Source of the DNA: JABIFK01 sp047619225 | Lineage (GTDB): Bacteria > Latescibacterota > UBA2968 | Assembly (NCBI GenBank): GCA_047619225.1 | Contig: JBLHJX010000129.1 | Location: 1-14,921, forward strand | DNA: 14,921 bases | Direction of reading: 5' to 3' | Position numbers and translations under genes: made by a program | The notes under the pieces: generated by a model | Told to the model about the DNA's origin: nothing | The model's input: only the letters and a program-made list of their open reading frames with translations | The model's database searches: none | In this document: one piece after another, positions 6,931 to 13,386 of the stretch | Numbering within the stretch: the stretch's first letter is position 1 | Layout of the letters: each line of letters opens with the position of its first letter

Positions 6931-8160
6931 ATGAATACACCCAAAACCATTGCCATTGCCGGTTGTAGTGGCTACATCGGCACCCACATGACCCAAGCAG
7001 CACTTGCCTTGGACATGCAGGTATGTGGTATAGATCCACAAATGCAAGGTGACCTTCTCCATCGGCCAAACTTCACAACCGTAGACACCATCGACGCTTT
7101 TTGTGACATTGAAGCCGATATCCACTACTTGGCCTTACAACCCAACCATCGCACACCTTATCTTGCGCGTTTGATTCCGGATGGGCGTTTTATATTTTCT
7201 GAAAAACCCATGGCGCGAGCACGAGACCCACACATATGTGATCAATTGGTAAACGCCCTTGCAAACAGTTCGGCCACCATGCGCTACAACTTCCTGCTCG
7301 TTTACAACCCCATCACCGAACACATCATCCAATACTTACGATCACATCAAAATGTCACCATTTCATACATGAAGTCTGTATTTGAAAAAAATCGGGAATC
7401 GCGTCGCAATGACCGAAACAAAAAATTCATGGAACCCATTCAATACCAAGAATCCATTCACAGCCTGGCTCTCATGTTGGTCTTGCGGGGTGAAACGCTT
7501 TCTTATGACATCACCCACTTCGACAGCGTCTTTCCCAAGGGGCTCATTGCCGTTGGCGAATCCTCACCTTATGATGCGCCATCTTCAGATTACGACACCA
7601 TACCCGATGGTCGGTTTTATGGCACACTCACAACATCGGGATTTCGTATGGACGTGATCACCAATTTTAAAAGATTCGACCAGCAACACTTTCCAACACG
7701 CCAACAAAAAAAACTAATGATCTCAGGTCACGCAGACGGAAAGCCCTTTACGATTGAAGCAGACTATCAACGCGACCGTGAAATGTTGCGCATCGACAAC
7801 ACAGATATCCCCCTGTTAGCATTTCGCCCATATGAACACATTTGGCAAAAAGTCGCCTTGCTCAATGATAAAAACACGCCCCATATCACCCCCGACGAAA
7901 ACCTTGCAAGACGCGCCTACCAGATCTCGGCCTTGTTGTGGCACGCCAGCTTCTCAAAACAAGAAATCATAATCGATTCAAACGAAAAATTATCCGAAAC
8001 AGCCCAAAGTTATCAAACCGCTTTTGAATCTGATCAACTGCCGTTATACCAGCACCATACGGGGCGCGAATGGGTTGAAAAGCATCTTATTGATCCCGTC
8101 ATTGATACTGCTGAAGAATTACGCGGCCGATTGGATCGTCAAACACATCATCGCAAATAA
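6931..8160 (+). CDS. Gfo/Idh/MocA-type NAD(P)-dependent oxidoreductase
   Basis: A 409-residue protein. The N-terminus IAIAGCSGYIGTHM holds a Rossmann glycine motif (Gly11, Gly14, Gly17) for NAD(P). FSEKPMA (Glu91-Lys92-Pro93) is the diagnostic EKP motif of Gfo/Idh/MocA sugar dehydrogenases, whose Lys is catalytic. ESIHSLALMLVLRG (about 174-187) places a His (177) where the family has its active-site His. A C-terminal alpha/beta domain follows, with the charged run FEKNRESRRNDRNKK (151-165). By family it should oxidise or reduce a sugar or sugar derivative; the substrate is unknown. It starts 29 bases after exonuclease III, with no recognisable Shine-Dalgarno before ATG 6931 (the preceding bases are pyrimidine-rich), so translation may be weak or leaderless. 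Twenty bases separate it from the LuxR-type gene downstream. It is longer than the typical 330-380 residues. Confidence 0.82.
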   Translation: MNTPKTIAIAGCSGYIGTHMTQAALALDMQVCGIDPQMQGDLLHRPNFTTVDTIDAFCDIEADIHYLALQPNHRTPYLARLIPDGRFIFSEKPMARARDPHICDQLVNALANSSATMRYNFLLVYNPITEHIIQYLRSHQNVTISYMKSVFEKNRESRRNDRNKKFMEPIQYQESIHSLALMLVLRGETLSYDITHFDSVFPKGLIAVGESSPYDAPSSDYDTIPDGRFYGTLTTSGFRMDVITNFKRFDQQHFPTRQQKKLMISGHADGKPFTIEADYQRDREMLRIDNTDIPLLAFRPYEHIWQKVALLNDKNTPHITPDENLARRAYQISALLWHASFSKQEIIIDSNEKLSETAQSYQTAFESDQLPLYQHHTGREWVEKHLIDPVIDTAEELRGRLDRQTHHRK

Positions 8161-8180
8161 TCTACACGGGAGAAAACGTC

Positions 8181-9008
8181 GTGATCACCCCCGAAAACTA
8201 TGATGCCTTTCTTGAAAAACAAGATCGTTTGTATCAAACTTTTTCGATTGTCGGCAGTCTTGTATTACCTTTAGAAGATGAAGAACGCGTCTTAGACGTT
8301 ATGGCAGAACAACTCATTCGTGCAACACGCATTCGCTCTTTGGTGCTGGCTGTGGTTTATGAAGACCGACACTATCTCGAAGTCGTACGCATAGCCAGTT
8401 TTAACAACCTCACGGAAGATGGACGTTTAACGCCTCGTTCGACACCCAGTGTAAAACGGCAGCTAAATTGGCGTGAAGAACTCACAGATAAAAATTCTAT
8501 GTTGTGCTATTCTGCTCGAAAGGGTCGCATTGTCGTTGTAGATGGACAAGATGAATATGTTCAATCGCGCCCAGACCACAAACCAGAAAAATGGGAAGAC
8601 AAAGTGGCCTTCTTTGAACGCTTGCAATACAGCAGCGAATGTGTCGCAGTATTATCAGGTGCGTGTCCATTAAACGAAGCCGAAACAGCCTTAGATTGGA
8701 TACAAGACACAATGCCCTTGGTGGAACTCATTTCAGCCCAGCTCAAAACGCTCCGACTGCTCAAAGAACAGCGCTTTTTGGCCTATCGTCCGCCTACAGA
8801 AATCAATATATCAACACAAGAGATGGAAGTCTTGCGCCGTGTGGCACTGGGAGATTCGGCAACACAAATTGCAGAAGAGATGGATTTGTCACCCCGTACG
8901 GTGCATACATATAAACGCCGCATCTGTAAAAAACTCGACCGATACAGCCAAGCCGATCTCACACGCTACGCCATTATGACGGGTCTCATTCCTCTCACAG
9001 ATCGATAA
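8181..9008 (+). CDS. LuxR/NarL-type transcriptional regulator with an unassigned sensor-like N-terminal domain
   Basis: A 275-residue regulator. Residues about 207-272 form a LuxR/GerE helix-turn-helix (TQEMEVLRRVALGDSATQIA, then LSPRTVHTYKRRICKKL), with the family's Glu, Val-Ala-x-Gly, Ile-Ala and Val-x-x-Tyr/His positions all recognisable. Residues about 20-195 are a single alpha/beta domain (VLDVMAEQLIRATRIRSLVLAVV, later KGRIVVVDGQDEYV) that looks GAF-like in pattern, but I cannot confirm it. There is no receiver domain, so it is not a standard phosphorylated response regulator; a bound ligand or protein is a likelier input. Start GTG at 8181 with GGGAG at 8168-8172. It follows the oxidoreductase by 20 bases, so it may regulate that gene's pathway. 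It also lies just upstream of repeated motifs and the tldDE pair. Confidence 0.85.
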   Translation: MITPENYDAFLEKQDRLYQTFSIVGSLVLPLEDEERVLDVMAEQLIRATRIRSLVLAVVYEDRHYLEVVRIASFNNLTEDGRLTPRSTPSVKRQLNWREELTDKNSMLCYSARKGRIVVVDGQDEYVQSRPDHKPEKWEDKVAFFERLQYSSECVAVLSGACPLNEAETALDWIQDTMPLVELISAQLKTLRLLKEQRFLAYRPPTEINISTQEMEVLRRVALGDSATQIAEEMDLSPRTVHTYKRRICKKLDRYSQADLTRYAIMTGLIPLTDR

Positions 9009-9030
9009 AAAAGAAATTTGTACGCATAAG

Positions 9031-9072
9031 TACCTACAAGATTGCAGAAAATACCTACAAAAATTGCCAAAA
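9031..9072 (+). repeat. Imperfect direct repeat with 21-bp period
   Basis: TACCTACAA occurs at 9031-9039 and again at 9052-9060, each followed by an ATTGC-type segment and an A-run, so the two 21-bp units are nearly identical with a one-base shift in the second half. A period of 21 bp is two helical turns. The site lies 23 bases after the LuxR-type gene and about 145 bases before tldD, and could be a regulator binding site. Confidence 0.45.
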
Positions 9073-9107
9073 TTTGTGTGAATAAAGCGTCCCCTTTTTG
9101 CTATATT

Positions 9108-9116
9108 TGATAGAAT
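9108..9116 (+). promoter_or_regulatory. Possible extended -10 promoter element ahead of the tldD leader
   Basis: TGATAGAAT (TG at 9108-9109, hexamer TAGAAT at 9111-9116) matches the extended -10 pattern TGnTATAAT at most positions. No convincing -35 lies 16-18 bases upstream, which is acceptable for an extended -10. It would start RNA around 9122, inside the left arm of the first hairpin. The overlapping TATATT (9102-9107) is an alternative -10 that would keep the whole hairpin. Confidence 0.35.
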
Positions 9117-9117
9117 G

Positions 9118-9135
9118 CCAAATCTAAAGATTTGG
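9118..9135 (+). other. Leader hairpin upstream of tldD
   Basis: CCAAATC (9118-9124) pairs perfectly with GATTTGG (9129-9135) around a TAAA tetraloop. It sits between the putative promoter and the terminator hairpin at 9144-9183, so any transcript starting here would carry two stacked hairpins. Confidence 0.5.
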
Positions 9136-9143
9136 ATGCTGTC

Positions 9144-9183
9144 AAGACGGAGCTATCGGGGAAGCTCCGTCTTTTTGTTTTTT
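9144..9183 (+). terminator. Strong intrinsic terminator 22 bases before tldD
   Basis: AAGACGGAGCT (9144-9154) pairs perfectly with AGCTCCGTCTT (9163-9173) around an eight-base loop, then runs into TTTTTGTTTTTT. It could simply end the exonuclease III-oxidoreductase-LuxR transcript, but it is 136 bases past that stop and directly before the tldD ribosome-binding site. It may therefore act as an attenuator, or end a short RNA starting near 9115-9122. Confidence 0.88.
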
Positions 9184-9205
9184 ATGCCTAATCAAGGAGA
9201 TTTAG

Positions 9206-10630
9206 ATGTTTGATCAAAACCCTTTTGCGCGCTGGTTTGGCATAGATGAAACCACCACACAACACATTCTAACAGAAGCCCTGTCGCGCGGTGCTGATTT
9301 TGCAGACTTGTATTTTCAGCATACCAAAACAACATCTCTAAGCTTAGAAGACGGCATTATCTCACGGGCCAACACAAATATCGAACAAGGTGTTGGCATC
9401 CGGGCAGTATTTGGAGACCAAGTCGGTTATGCATACAGCGAAAATTTAGACATCGATGCCATGAAAGCCGCTGCACGCACGGCAGCGGCCATTGCAGAAG
9501 GCACACAAACAGTGCCCCCTCAGCACGTTCAATTGCAATCACCTGGTAATTATTATCCCATTAACCGTGACTGGGATCAGGTAGATGTTGCCGAACGACT
9601 TCCTCTTGTTACCCAAGCGGAAACGATTATTCGACAAATGGAACCTGCTGTTGAAAAGGTATCTATCCGATGGTCAGACAGCGACGAGCGTATCCTCATT
9701 GTGACCAGCGATGGCACCTTTGCAACCGACCGCCGTCCTATGGCCACATTGTATAGTTCGGTCACCGCACTAAAAGATGGCGTGCGTCAAAGCAATGGCG
9801 CATCGGTATCACGCAGAGAAGGCATCCATTGGTTTAGCGAGCCCAACATCCGCCAAGTGTGTCAAAAAGCTGTCGATCGCACCATGATCCTCTTTGAAGC
9901 ACGTCGCCCCCCTGCAGGTGAGATGCCCGTAGTCTTAGCTGCAGGCGCCTCAGGCATCTTGCTTCATGAAGCCATCGGACACGGCCTAGAGGCCGACTTC
10001 AACCGCAAAGGCACATCCATCTATTCAACCATGCTCAACACCAAAGTTGCGCCCGACTTTGTGACAATTATAGATGACGGCACCCAAGACAATGATCGGG
10101 GTGCCCTCAACATCGACGACGAAGGCCAACCGACAGAACGTACCACACTCATCGAAAACGGTGTGCTCAAAAACTATCTTCACGACCGTATATCAGCTAA
10201 GCATTATGGTGTTTCTACCACAGGCTCAGGGCGTCGTGAAAGTTTCCGCCATGTGCCCTTGCCCCGAATGCGATCAACCTACATGCTCGACGGCCCACAC
10301 ACCAAAGACGAAATCATTGCCTCGGTTGATCATGGCATCATTGCCGACACATTTACCAACGGCCAAGTTCAAATTGGCGCAGGTGATTTCACATTTTATA
10401 TTAAAAATGGTTGGCTCATTGAAGGCGGAAAAATCACCGCCCCAATCAAAGATGTCAATATCATAGGCAACGGCCCAGATGCTCTCAAAAATGTCGTAAT
10501 GGCAGCCAACGATTCACAACTCGACGACGGCAGTTGGACCTGTGGCAAAAGTGGTCAAGGTGTTCCCGTATCCATGGGCGTACCCACCATGTTGGTCAAA
10601 AGTCTAACCGTTGGTGGCCTCAATCAATAA
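9206..10630 (+). CDS. tldD: TldD metallopeptidase subunit
   Basis: A 474-residue catalytic subunit of the TldD/TldE heterodimeric zinc protease, which trims unfolded peptides in the cytoplasm and in some bacteria matures leader-bearing peptides such as microcin B17. The metal motif HEAIGH (His254, Glu255, His259) is intact, and Cys446 in SWTCGKSGQGVPV matches the third ligand position of the family. Other family blocks are QGVGIRAVFGDQVGYAYSEN (61-80), TIIDDGTQDNDRG (287-299), IENGVLKNYLHDR (316-328) and STTGSGRRESFRHVPLPRM (337-355). The ATG has an excellent AAGGAG at 9194-9199, six bases upstream. The tldE gene starts 38 bases after its stop, so the two are surely co-transcribed. No ribosomally made peptide substrate gene is visible nearby. 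Confidence 0.95.
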   Translation: MFDQNPFARWFGIDETTTQHILTEALSRGADFADLYFQHTKTTSLSLEDGIISRANTNIEQGVGIRAVFGDQVGYAYSENLDIDAMKAAARTAAAIAEGTQTVPPQHVQLQSPGNYYPINRDWDQVDVAERLPLVTQAETIIRQMEPAVEKVSIRWSDSDERILIVTSDGTFATDRRPMATLYSSVTALKDGVRQSNGASVSRREGIHWFSEPNIRQVCQKAVDRTMILFEARRPPAGEMPVVLAAGASGILLHEAIGHGLEADFNRKGTSIYSTMLNTKVAPDFVTIIDDGTQDNDRGALNIDDEGQPTERTTLIENGVLKNYLHDRISAKHYGVSTTGSGRRESFRHVPLPRMRSTYMLDGPHTKDEIIASVDHGIIADTFTNGQVQIGAGDFTFYIKNGWLIEGGKITAPIKDVNIIGNGPDALKNVVMAANDSQLDDGSWTCGKSGQGVPVSMGVPTMLVKSLTVGGLNQ

Positions 10631-10668
10631 CAAAACAAAAAACCACATCATCACCTCACAGGATCACC

Positions 10669-11985
10669 ATGGAACAAGACCTACACACACAAGCCCAACA
10701 AGCCGTTAGCTTGGCCAAACAATCGGGTGCAGAAAATGCCATTGCAAGTGTTGGAGACGAAAACAGCACCGAATATACCTATCGCGATGGTAAAATTGAA
10801 GAAGTCAAACAAAGTACCAGCCGTGGATTAAGCCTTCAACTTTATGTCAATGGACGTTATTCTACTCATCAGACAACTGACTTACGCCCTGAAACCATTG
10901 CCCAATTTACCACAGATGCTGTTGCCCTCACCAAACACCTTTCCCAAGACCCGTATCGCGTGATACCCGATCCGGCACTATACGAAGATCGCCCGACGCT
11001 TAACTTGGAAAACAATGACCCAACCGTACGTGATCTTCCGCGTGAAGTCTGTTTGGATTGGCTCAAAAAAATGGATAGCGTAACACATACCGATGAACGC
11101 GTCGTCAGTGCATCGGGTTATGTCTGGTATGGCTGGAACACATCGGTGCGTGTCAGCTCAAATGGTTTTTCGGGCACCCGGTCAGGCACATCGATCGGTT
11201 ACGGCGTCAGTGTCACCCTCAAAGAAGGTGAACATGGACGCCCCGAAGCCTCACGTATTGTACGCAGCCGTCACCTATCGGATCTGCCTTCACACGAACA
11301 AATCGCCCAAGAAGGTTTAGACCGCGTATTATCACGCTTGGACAGCACCAAAGCCCATAGTGTCAAATCCACCCTCATTGTAGACCCTGAGGCAGGTGGA
11401 CGCATATTTGGATCCATTATCGGAGCCCTACAAGCCCAAACGGTTCAGCAAAATCGCTCCTTTCTCGCCGACAAAAACAACACCCAGATAGCCAACCCTA
11501 TCCTAACTCTTATTGACGACCCGCTACAAGTAAGAGGCTTAGCATCTCGCCACTACGACGGTGAAGGCATATCGGCACGCCAACTGCCCATGATTGAAAA
11601 TGGCATACTCAAAAACTTTTATGTCGACACCTATTACGGTCGCAAACTCGGCTGGCAACCTACCACAGGCAGTTCTTCAAACCTCACATTTGCAAAGGGT
11701 GACAAGAACCTTGCCCAACTTATCACAGATGTTTCGCAAGGATTTTATGTCACCTCGTGGTTAGGCGGCAATGCAGATTCAACAACCGGTGACTTCTCCT
11801 TTGGTTTCCGTGGCCACCAAATTGAAAATGGCCAACTCACCACACCCGTGTCTGAAATGAACGTCACGGGCAATTTCCTAACCCTTCTCAATAGCCTGAT
11901 CGCTGTCGGCAATGATCCCAACCCTTATACCAGTATGCAAACACCGACACTGGTCTTTGAAAATGTAGAATTCAGTGGCAAATAA
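10669..11985 (+). CDS. tldE: TldE/PmbA-type partner subunit
   Basis: A 438-residue non-catalytic partner of TldD; the two form the active protease. Family features are the N-terminal region around YRDGKIEEVKQSTSRGLSL, the block IVDPEAGGRIFGSIIGALQA in the middle, MIENGILKNFYVDTYYGRKL, and the C-terminal WLGGNADSTTGDFSFGFRG and NVTGNF. It lacks the HExxxH motif, as expected for TldE. The frame stays open upstream to 10534, but that part overlaps tldD and is shadow sequence. The ATG at 10669, with AGGA at 10660-10663, gives a start and length typical of the family. It ends just before a strong terminator, so tldD-tldE form a two-gene unit. Confidence 0.94.
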   Translation: MEQDLHTQAQQAVSLAKQSGAENAIASVGDENSTEYTYRDGKIEEVKQSTSRGLSLQLYVNGRYSTHQTTDLRPETIAQFTTDAVALTKHLSQDPYRVIPDPALYEDRPTLNLENNDPTVRDLPREVCLDWLKKMDSVTHTDERVVSASGYVWYGWNTSVRVSSNGFSGTRSGTSIGYGVSVTLKEGEHGRPEASRIVRSRHLSDLPSHEQIAQEGLDRVLSRLDSTKAHSVKSTLIVDPEAGGRIFGSIIGALQAQTVQQNRSFLADKNNTQIANPILTLIDDPLQVRGLASRHYDGEGISARQLPMIENGILKNFYVDTYYGRKLGWQPTTGSSSNLTFAKGDKNLAQLITDVSQGFYVTSWLGGNADSTTGDFSFGFRGHQIENGQLTTPVSEMNVTGNFLTLLNSLIAVGNDPNPYTSMQTPTLVFENVEFSGK

Positions 11986-12007
11986 TCTATAACATGCCCT
12001 TTCACAC

Positions 12008-12036
12008 AAAAAAGTGCCCTATCAGGGCACTTTTTT
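12008..12036. terminator. Intrinsic terminator after tldE
   Basis: AGTGCCCT (12013-12020) pairs perfectly with AGGGCACT (12024-12031) around an ATC loop, with an A-run on the left and six T on the right (12031-12036). It should stop tldDE transcription efficiently, and by symmetry could work from the other strand as well. Confidence 0.93.
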
Positions 12037-12082
12037 ATTGCCTACATCTTCAGGTTTCTTATACTGCGTCAGGTAAAAGAGC

Positions 12083-12134
12083 ATCACTTCAAACCCCAGC
12101 ACCTACTTTGTTATCAATAACATAGGCAAGTGAT
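12083..12134. promoter_or_regulatory. Two inverted repeats over the promoter region of the alaE operon
   Basis: An outer pair, ATCACTT (12083-12089) and AAGTGAT (12128-12134), encloses an inner palindrome GTTAT-CA-ATAAC (12110-12121). The inner palindrome overlaps the likely -35 box, a good place for a repressor. The two repeats are not concentric, so they may be separate sites. Confidence 0.35.
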
Positions 12135-12137
12135 AAA
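12108..12137 (+). promoter_or_regulatory. Possible sigma-70 promoter for the 12158-13018 operon
   Basis: TTGTTA (12108-12113) and GATAAA (12132-12137) are 18 bases apart; each matches four of six consensus positions. Transcription would start about 12144, shortly before the TTG start at 12158. The preceding operon is closed by a terminator, so a promoter is needed in this gap. Confidence 0.4.
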
Positions 12138-12157
12138 AGTTAAACGAAAGGCTTATA

Positions 12158-12547
12158 TTGAACCCCCTATCTCAATGCCTGTATCATGCACAGCGCATCT
12201 CAAAAATCGTTGACCTATGGGATAAAATGCGTGGTCCCGTTATGGCTATGCCTCCCGAAAGCATGGACCAACTCTTCGCAGAAATCCCATCCGTCGAGAT
12301 CTCCAGCACCCATATCCCAGATGAACACATCACCCCATTGCTCGAACGCATCCAAAAAGCCGAACGCGTACTCATACACACGCTAATAGAACAAGTTTAC
12401 CTCAATGACGACCGTGATCGTGAAATCATTGTCGCACGTATAGCCTTATGCAACATGCTCAAACAACTACGTGATTTAGACCCACAAATAGATCTCATCA
12501 ACTTACTGTGGGAAAAAAATGATGGGGATGAATGGTGTACTCTTTAG
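12158..12547 (+). CDS. Hypothetical 129-residue protein coupled to the AlaE-like exporter
   Basis: I do not recognise a family. The protein is soluble and acidic, with no signal peptide or membrane helix. It seems mostly helical, with a likely long helix at about 57-80 (ITPLLERIQKAERVLIHTLIEQV) and another at about 86-106 (DREIIVARIALCNMLKQL). A proline-rich linker lies near 27-60. The start is a TTG at 12158 with AAAGG (12147-12151) six bases upstream. No in-frame ATG gives a better site until Met24. The stop lies six bases before the next gene, whose ribosome-binding site overlaps the stop codon, so the two are translationally close. Coupling to a transporter suggests, but does not show, a regulatory or accessory role. 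Confidence 0.72.
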   Translation: MNPLSQCLYHAQRISKIVDLWDKMRGPVMAMPPESMDQLFAEIPSVEISSTHIPDEHITPLLERIQKAERVLIHTLIEQVYLNDDRDREIIVARIALCNMLKQLRDLDPQIDLINLLWEKNDGDEWCTL

Positions 12548-12553
12548 GAATCT

Positions 12554-13018
12554 ATGAAACCCAATAACCCCACATACGAATCGGTCGGCTCACTCAAAGC
12601 ATATTGGGTAGATACAACGGCACGCATCATCTGGTATGTACCCACTCTTGGTCTTTGGGAAAAATTCTTTGTAGGGATGGACAATTCTGAAATCTTCATA
12701 TCACGCACCGCAGCCATCGCCTGGAACCTGGGTATAGGTCGTTTACACGGCAAGACACGAGAATGGCTCAGCATACTCACAGGCATCACATCTCAAAGTC
12801 CCAATTATCAAAAACTTATCTTAGATACCCTCACGGGGTTCATCGTAACATTCACGTCTTACGCAGCCTCACTTTCCGTATCAGGTGCCTCATTAGAAGA
12901 AGCCAAAGTCGCACTTCCTTTTGCCCTCATCTTTGGCCTTGTAACTGGCAGACCCTATGGTCGTTTTTTGGACTGGTATCGCAAAAAATGGCACATCACA
13001 CCCGTTCTCGATACATAA
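12554..13018 (+). CDS. alaE: AlaE-family (L-alanine exporter-like) membrane protein
   Basis: A 154-residue inner-membrane protein of the size and plan of E. coli AlaE, the L-alanine exporter, with four hydrophobic helices. Shared family features are VDTTARIIWYVPTLGLWEKF (19-38), which matches the ADTFA...VxxxxE helix; FVGMDNSEIFISRTAAIAWN (39-58), which matches the SGMSFEQSFYSRLVAIPVN region; DTLTGFIVTFTSYAASL (91-107); and the C-terminal VTGRPYGRFLDWYRKKW (130-146), matching the GxxYGYFLDxxRR signature. The alignment was made from memory, so substrate identity (alanine versus another amino acid) is an inference. The start ATG has AGGA at 12546-12549 overlapping the preceding stop codon. The partner protein upstream is of unknown function. 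Confidence 0.75.
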   Translation: MKPNNPTYESVGSLKAYWVDTTARIIWYVPTLGLWEKFFVGMDNSEIFISRTAAIAWNLGIGRLHGKTREWLSILTGITSQSPNYQKLILDTLTGFIVTFTSYAASLSVSGASLEEAKVALPFALIFGLVTGRPYGRFLDWYRKKWHITPVLDT

Positions 13019-13109
13019 AGATTTGTATTAAATACCAACAACATAAAACACCTACCCTGAGACAGAAAAATTGAGTACCATAGTCAAAACACCTGTTCGA
13101 AAGACCGCT

Positions 13110-13385
13110 ATGTCAGATGCACATTATAAAACTCAGTCACGCGACACCTCAGCAAAGGTGGAACGCATCTTAATTGAGGCTTATCAGCGCATGTCGCCTC
13201 AAGAAAAAATGTCAAAAATTGCCCACATGTCACAAGCCTGCACAGACCTTGCCATTATGGGCATTCGCCAACGTCACCCTCATGCTGATGAACAAGAAAT
13301 TCGCTTGCGCCTTGGTGCGTTGCGTTTGGAACGTGAAACCATGATCAAAGCTTTTGGGTGGGACCCAAAAAAAGAAGGATATTGA
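13110..13385 (+). CDS. Conserved small protein, partner of an adjacent nucleotidyltransferase
   Basis: A 91-residue soluble protein, mostly helical and rich in Arg, Glu and Gln. From memory of related sequences it belongs to a widespread family found directly before AbiEii-like nucleotidyltransferases. Those proteins share AYxRMSPxEKM (24-34), the RQRHPHADEQEIRLRLGALR stretch (53-72) and the C-terminal FGWDPKKEGY (82-91). No enzymatic domain is evident. The segment RQRHPH formally matches the Rx4H pattern of HEPN ribonucleases, but without more evidence this may be chance. The start is uncertain. I prefer ATG at 13110, with a weak GAAAG at 13098-13102, because family members begin about this far before the conserved part. 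A TTG at 13071 would add 13 residues. The stop lies one base before the next gene, so the pair is tightly coupled. Confidence 0.8.
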   Translation: MSDAHYKTQSRDTSAKVERILIEAYQRMSPQEKMSKIAHMSQACTDLAIMGIRQRHPHADEQEIRLRLGALRLERETMIKAFGWDPKKEGY

Positions 13386-13386
13386 T

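Noticed and set aside
9118..9183. Known riboswitch class
   Set aside because: The region was compared by eye with fluoride, c-di-GMP and ykkC-type cores; none of their conserved loops is present, and the leader is too short for most classes.
10534..10668. 45-codon N-terminal extension of the TldE frame
   Set aside because: It overlaps the 3' end of tldD in another frame, its sequence is unlike any TldE N-terminus, and ATG 10669 has its own ribosome-binding site.
10669..11985. TldE as an inactivated TldD copy
   Set aside because: Absence of HExxxH is normal for TldE, and the rest of the family signature is intact, so it is not a pseudogene.
13071..13109. TTG start extending the small partner protein by 13 residues
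   Set aside because: The ribosome-binding site is weak and the extra residues are unlike related proteins; still possible.
13354..13386. Earlier ATG start for the nucleotidyltransferase
   Set aside because: It would overlap the upstream gene by 32 bases and has no good ribosome-binding site; GTG 13387 has AAGGA seven bases upstream.
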